Assembly (NCBI GenBank): GCA_937884975.1
Contig: CAKZZS010000022.1
Span: 1 to 5,503, forward strand
Source: an uncultured Clostridia bacterium
Lineage (GTDB): Bacteria > Bacillota > Clostridia > Oscillospirales > Acutalibacteraceae
DNA: 5,503 bases
Direction: 5' to 3'
Shown here: piece by piece, positions 5,491-5,503 of the stretch
Numbering within the stretch: the first letter of the stretch is position 1
How the letters are laid out: each line of letters starts with the position of its first letter
Made by a program: the position numbers and the translations under genes
The notes under the pieces: generated by a model
Databases searched by the model: none
The model's input: only the letters and a program-made list of their open reading frames with translations
Told to the model about the DNA's origin: nothing

Positions 5491-5503
5491 CTCCAATGCC
5501 TCT
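5471..5503 (+). CDS. Start of a small ORF cut by the window edge, possibly continuing at position 1
   Basis: The ATG at 5471 lies six bases after gaggtg and about 13 bases after a predicted transcription start. Eleven codons, MDNFMDNSNAS, are visible. If the window is a closed 5503-bp circle, the frame continues in phase at position 1 (ITFLFCFYNKM, FFVLLLFSAFVSVDF, then MRVRSRIRLPKLSFKAT) to the TAA at 130-132. That would give a 54-residue protein with one hydrophobic span and a basic tail, partly encoded by the first iteron. Small membrane peptides of this type are known as type I toxins, but T-rich DNA always gives F and L codons, so hydrophobicity alone is weak evidence. No family was recognised. 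Confidence 0.45.
   Translation, partial: MDNFMDNSNAS

Larger units (their letters stand above)
5453..5503. repeat. Inverted repeat around the start of the small ORF
   Basis: The arms agaggca (5453-5459) and tgcctct (5497-5503) are exact reverse complements, 37 bases apart. They enclose the ribosome site gaggtg and the ATG at 5471. Pairing in the mRNA could affect translation, but the predicted transcription start (near 5458) would remove most of the left arm, so this may be chance or a DNA-level site. Confidence 0.3.

Overview
The window looks like a small, low-GC theta-type plasmid, or a large part of one, from an anaerobic Firmicute. Negativicutes such as Selenomonas or Megamonas relatives are my best guess; that rests on the general look of the Rep protein and is not proven. 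A Rep_3-family initiator sits directly downstream of an iteron array. No chromosomal housekeeping gene, tRNA or rRNA is visible. The two ends may join into a 5503-bp circle: a promoter and start codon at the right edge lead into a reading frame that stays open, in phase, through the first 129 bases of the left edge. This is inference, because the ends share no overlap.

Layout, left to right. Positions 1-260 are the replication origin: a T-rich segment (about 24% GC by hand count over 1-80), a GC-rich hairpin, four iterons with the core ctacctaaactatctttt, then the rep promoter with an inverted repeat of the iteron half-site over its -10 box. Positions 260-1546 (+) encode the Rep initiator. 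Positions 1547-1944 hold no intact gene. They contain a decayed serine-recombinase (resolvase) C-terminal fragment, a minus-strand terminator-like hairpin inside it, and a 10-bp perfect inverted repeat around a GC-richer core.

Positions 1945-3803 (-) are a two-gene operon with its own consensus promoter (-35 at 3865-3870). The first gene encodes an unrecognised protein with a C-terminal membrane anchor. The second encodes a fusion of a GNAT acetyltransferase to an ASCH/PUA-like RNA-binding-type domain. This is the most likely accessory system here (defence, toxin-like or RNA-modifying), and its function is unknown. Its base composition is far more AT-rich than the DNA to its right.

Positions 3871-about 4605 (-) are the C-terminal quarter or so of an MmeI/YeeA-like type IIL restriction-methyltransferase. 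Positions about 4600-5418 (+) are the C-terminal part of a ParB-like DNA-binding protein with a helix-turn-helix. The two fragments meet head to head near 4600 and both lack their N-termini, so this is a recombination scar. Positions 5423-5503 carry a strong promoter, a ribosome binding site and the first 11 codons of a small ORF that leaves the window.

How the parts work together: Rep binding to the iterons and its own promoter would drive and limit replication. The operon is the only complete accessory cargo. The resolvase, methyltransferase and ParB pieces are remnants of past rearrangement and suggest a mosaic plasmid.
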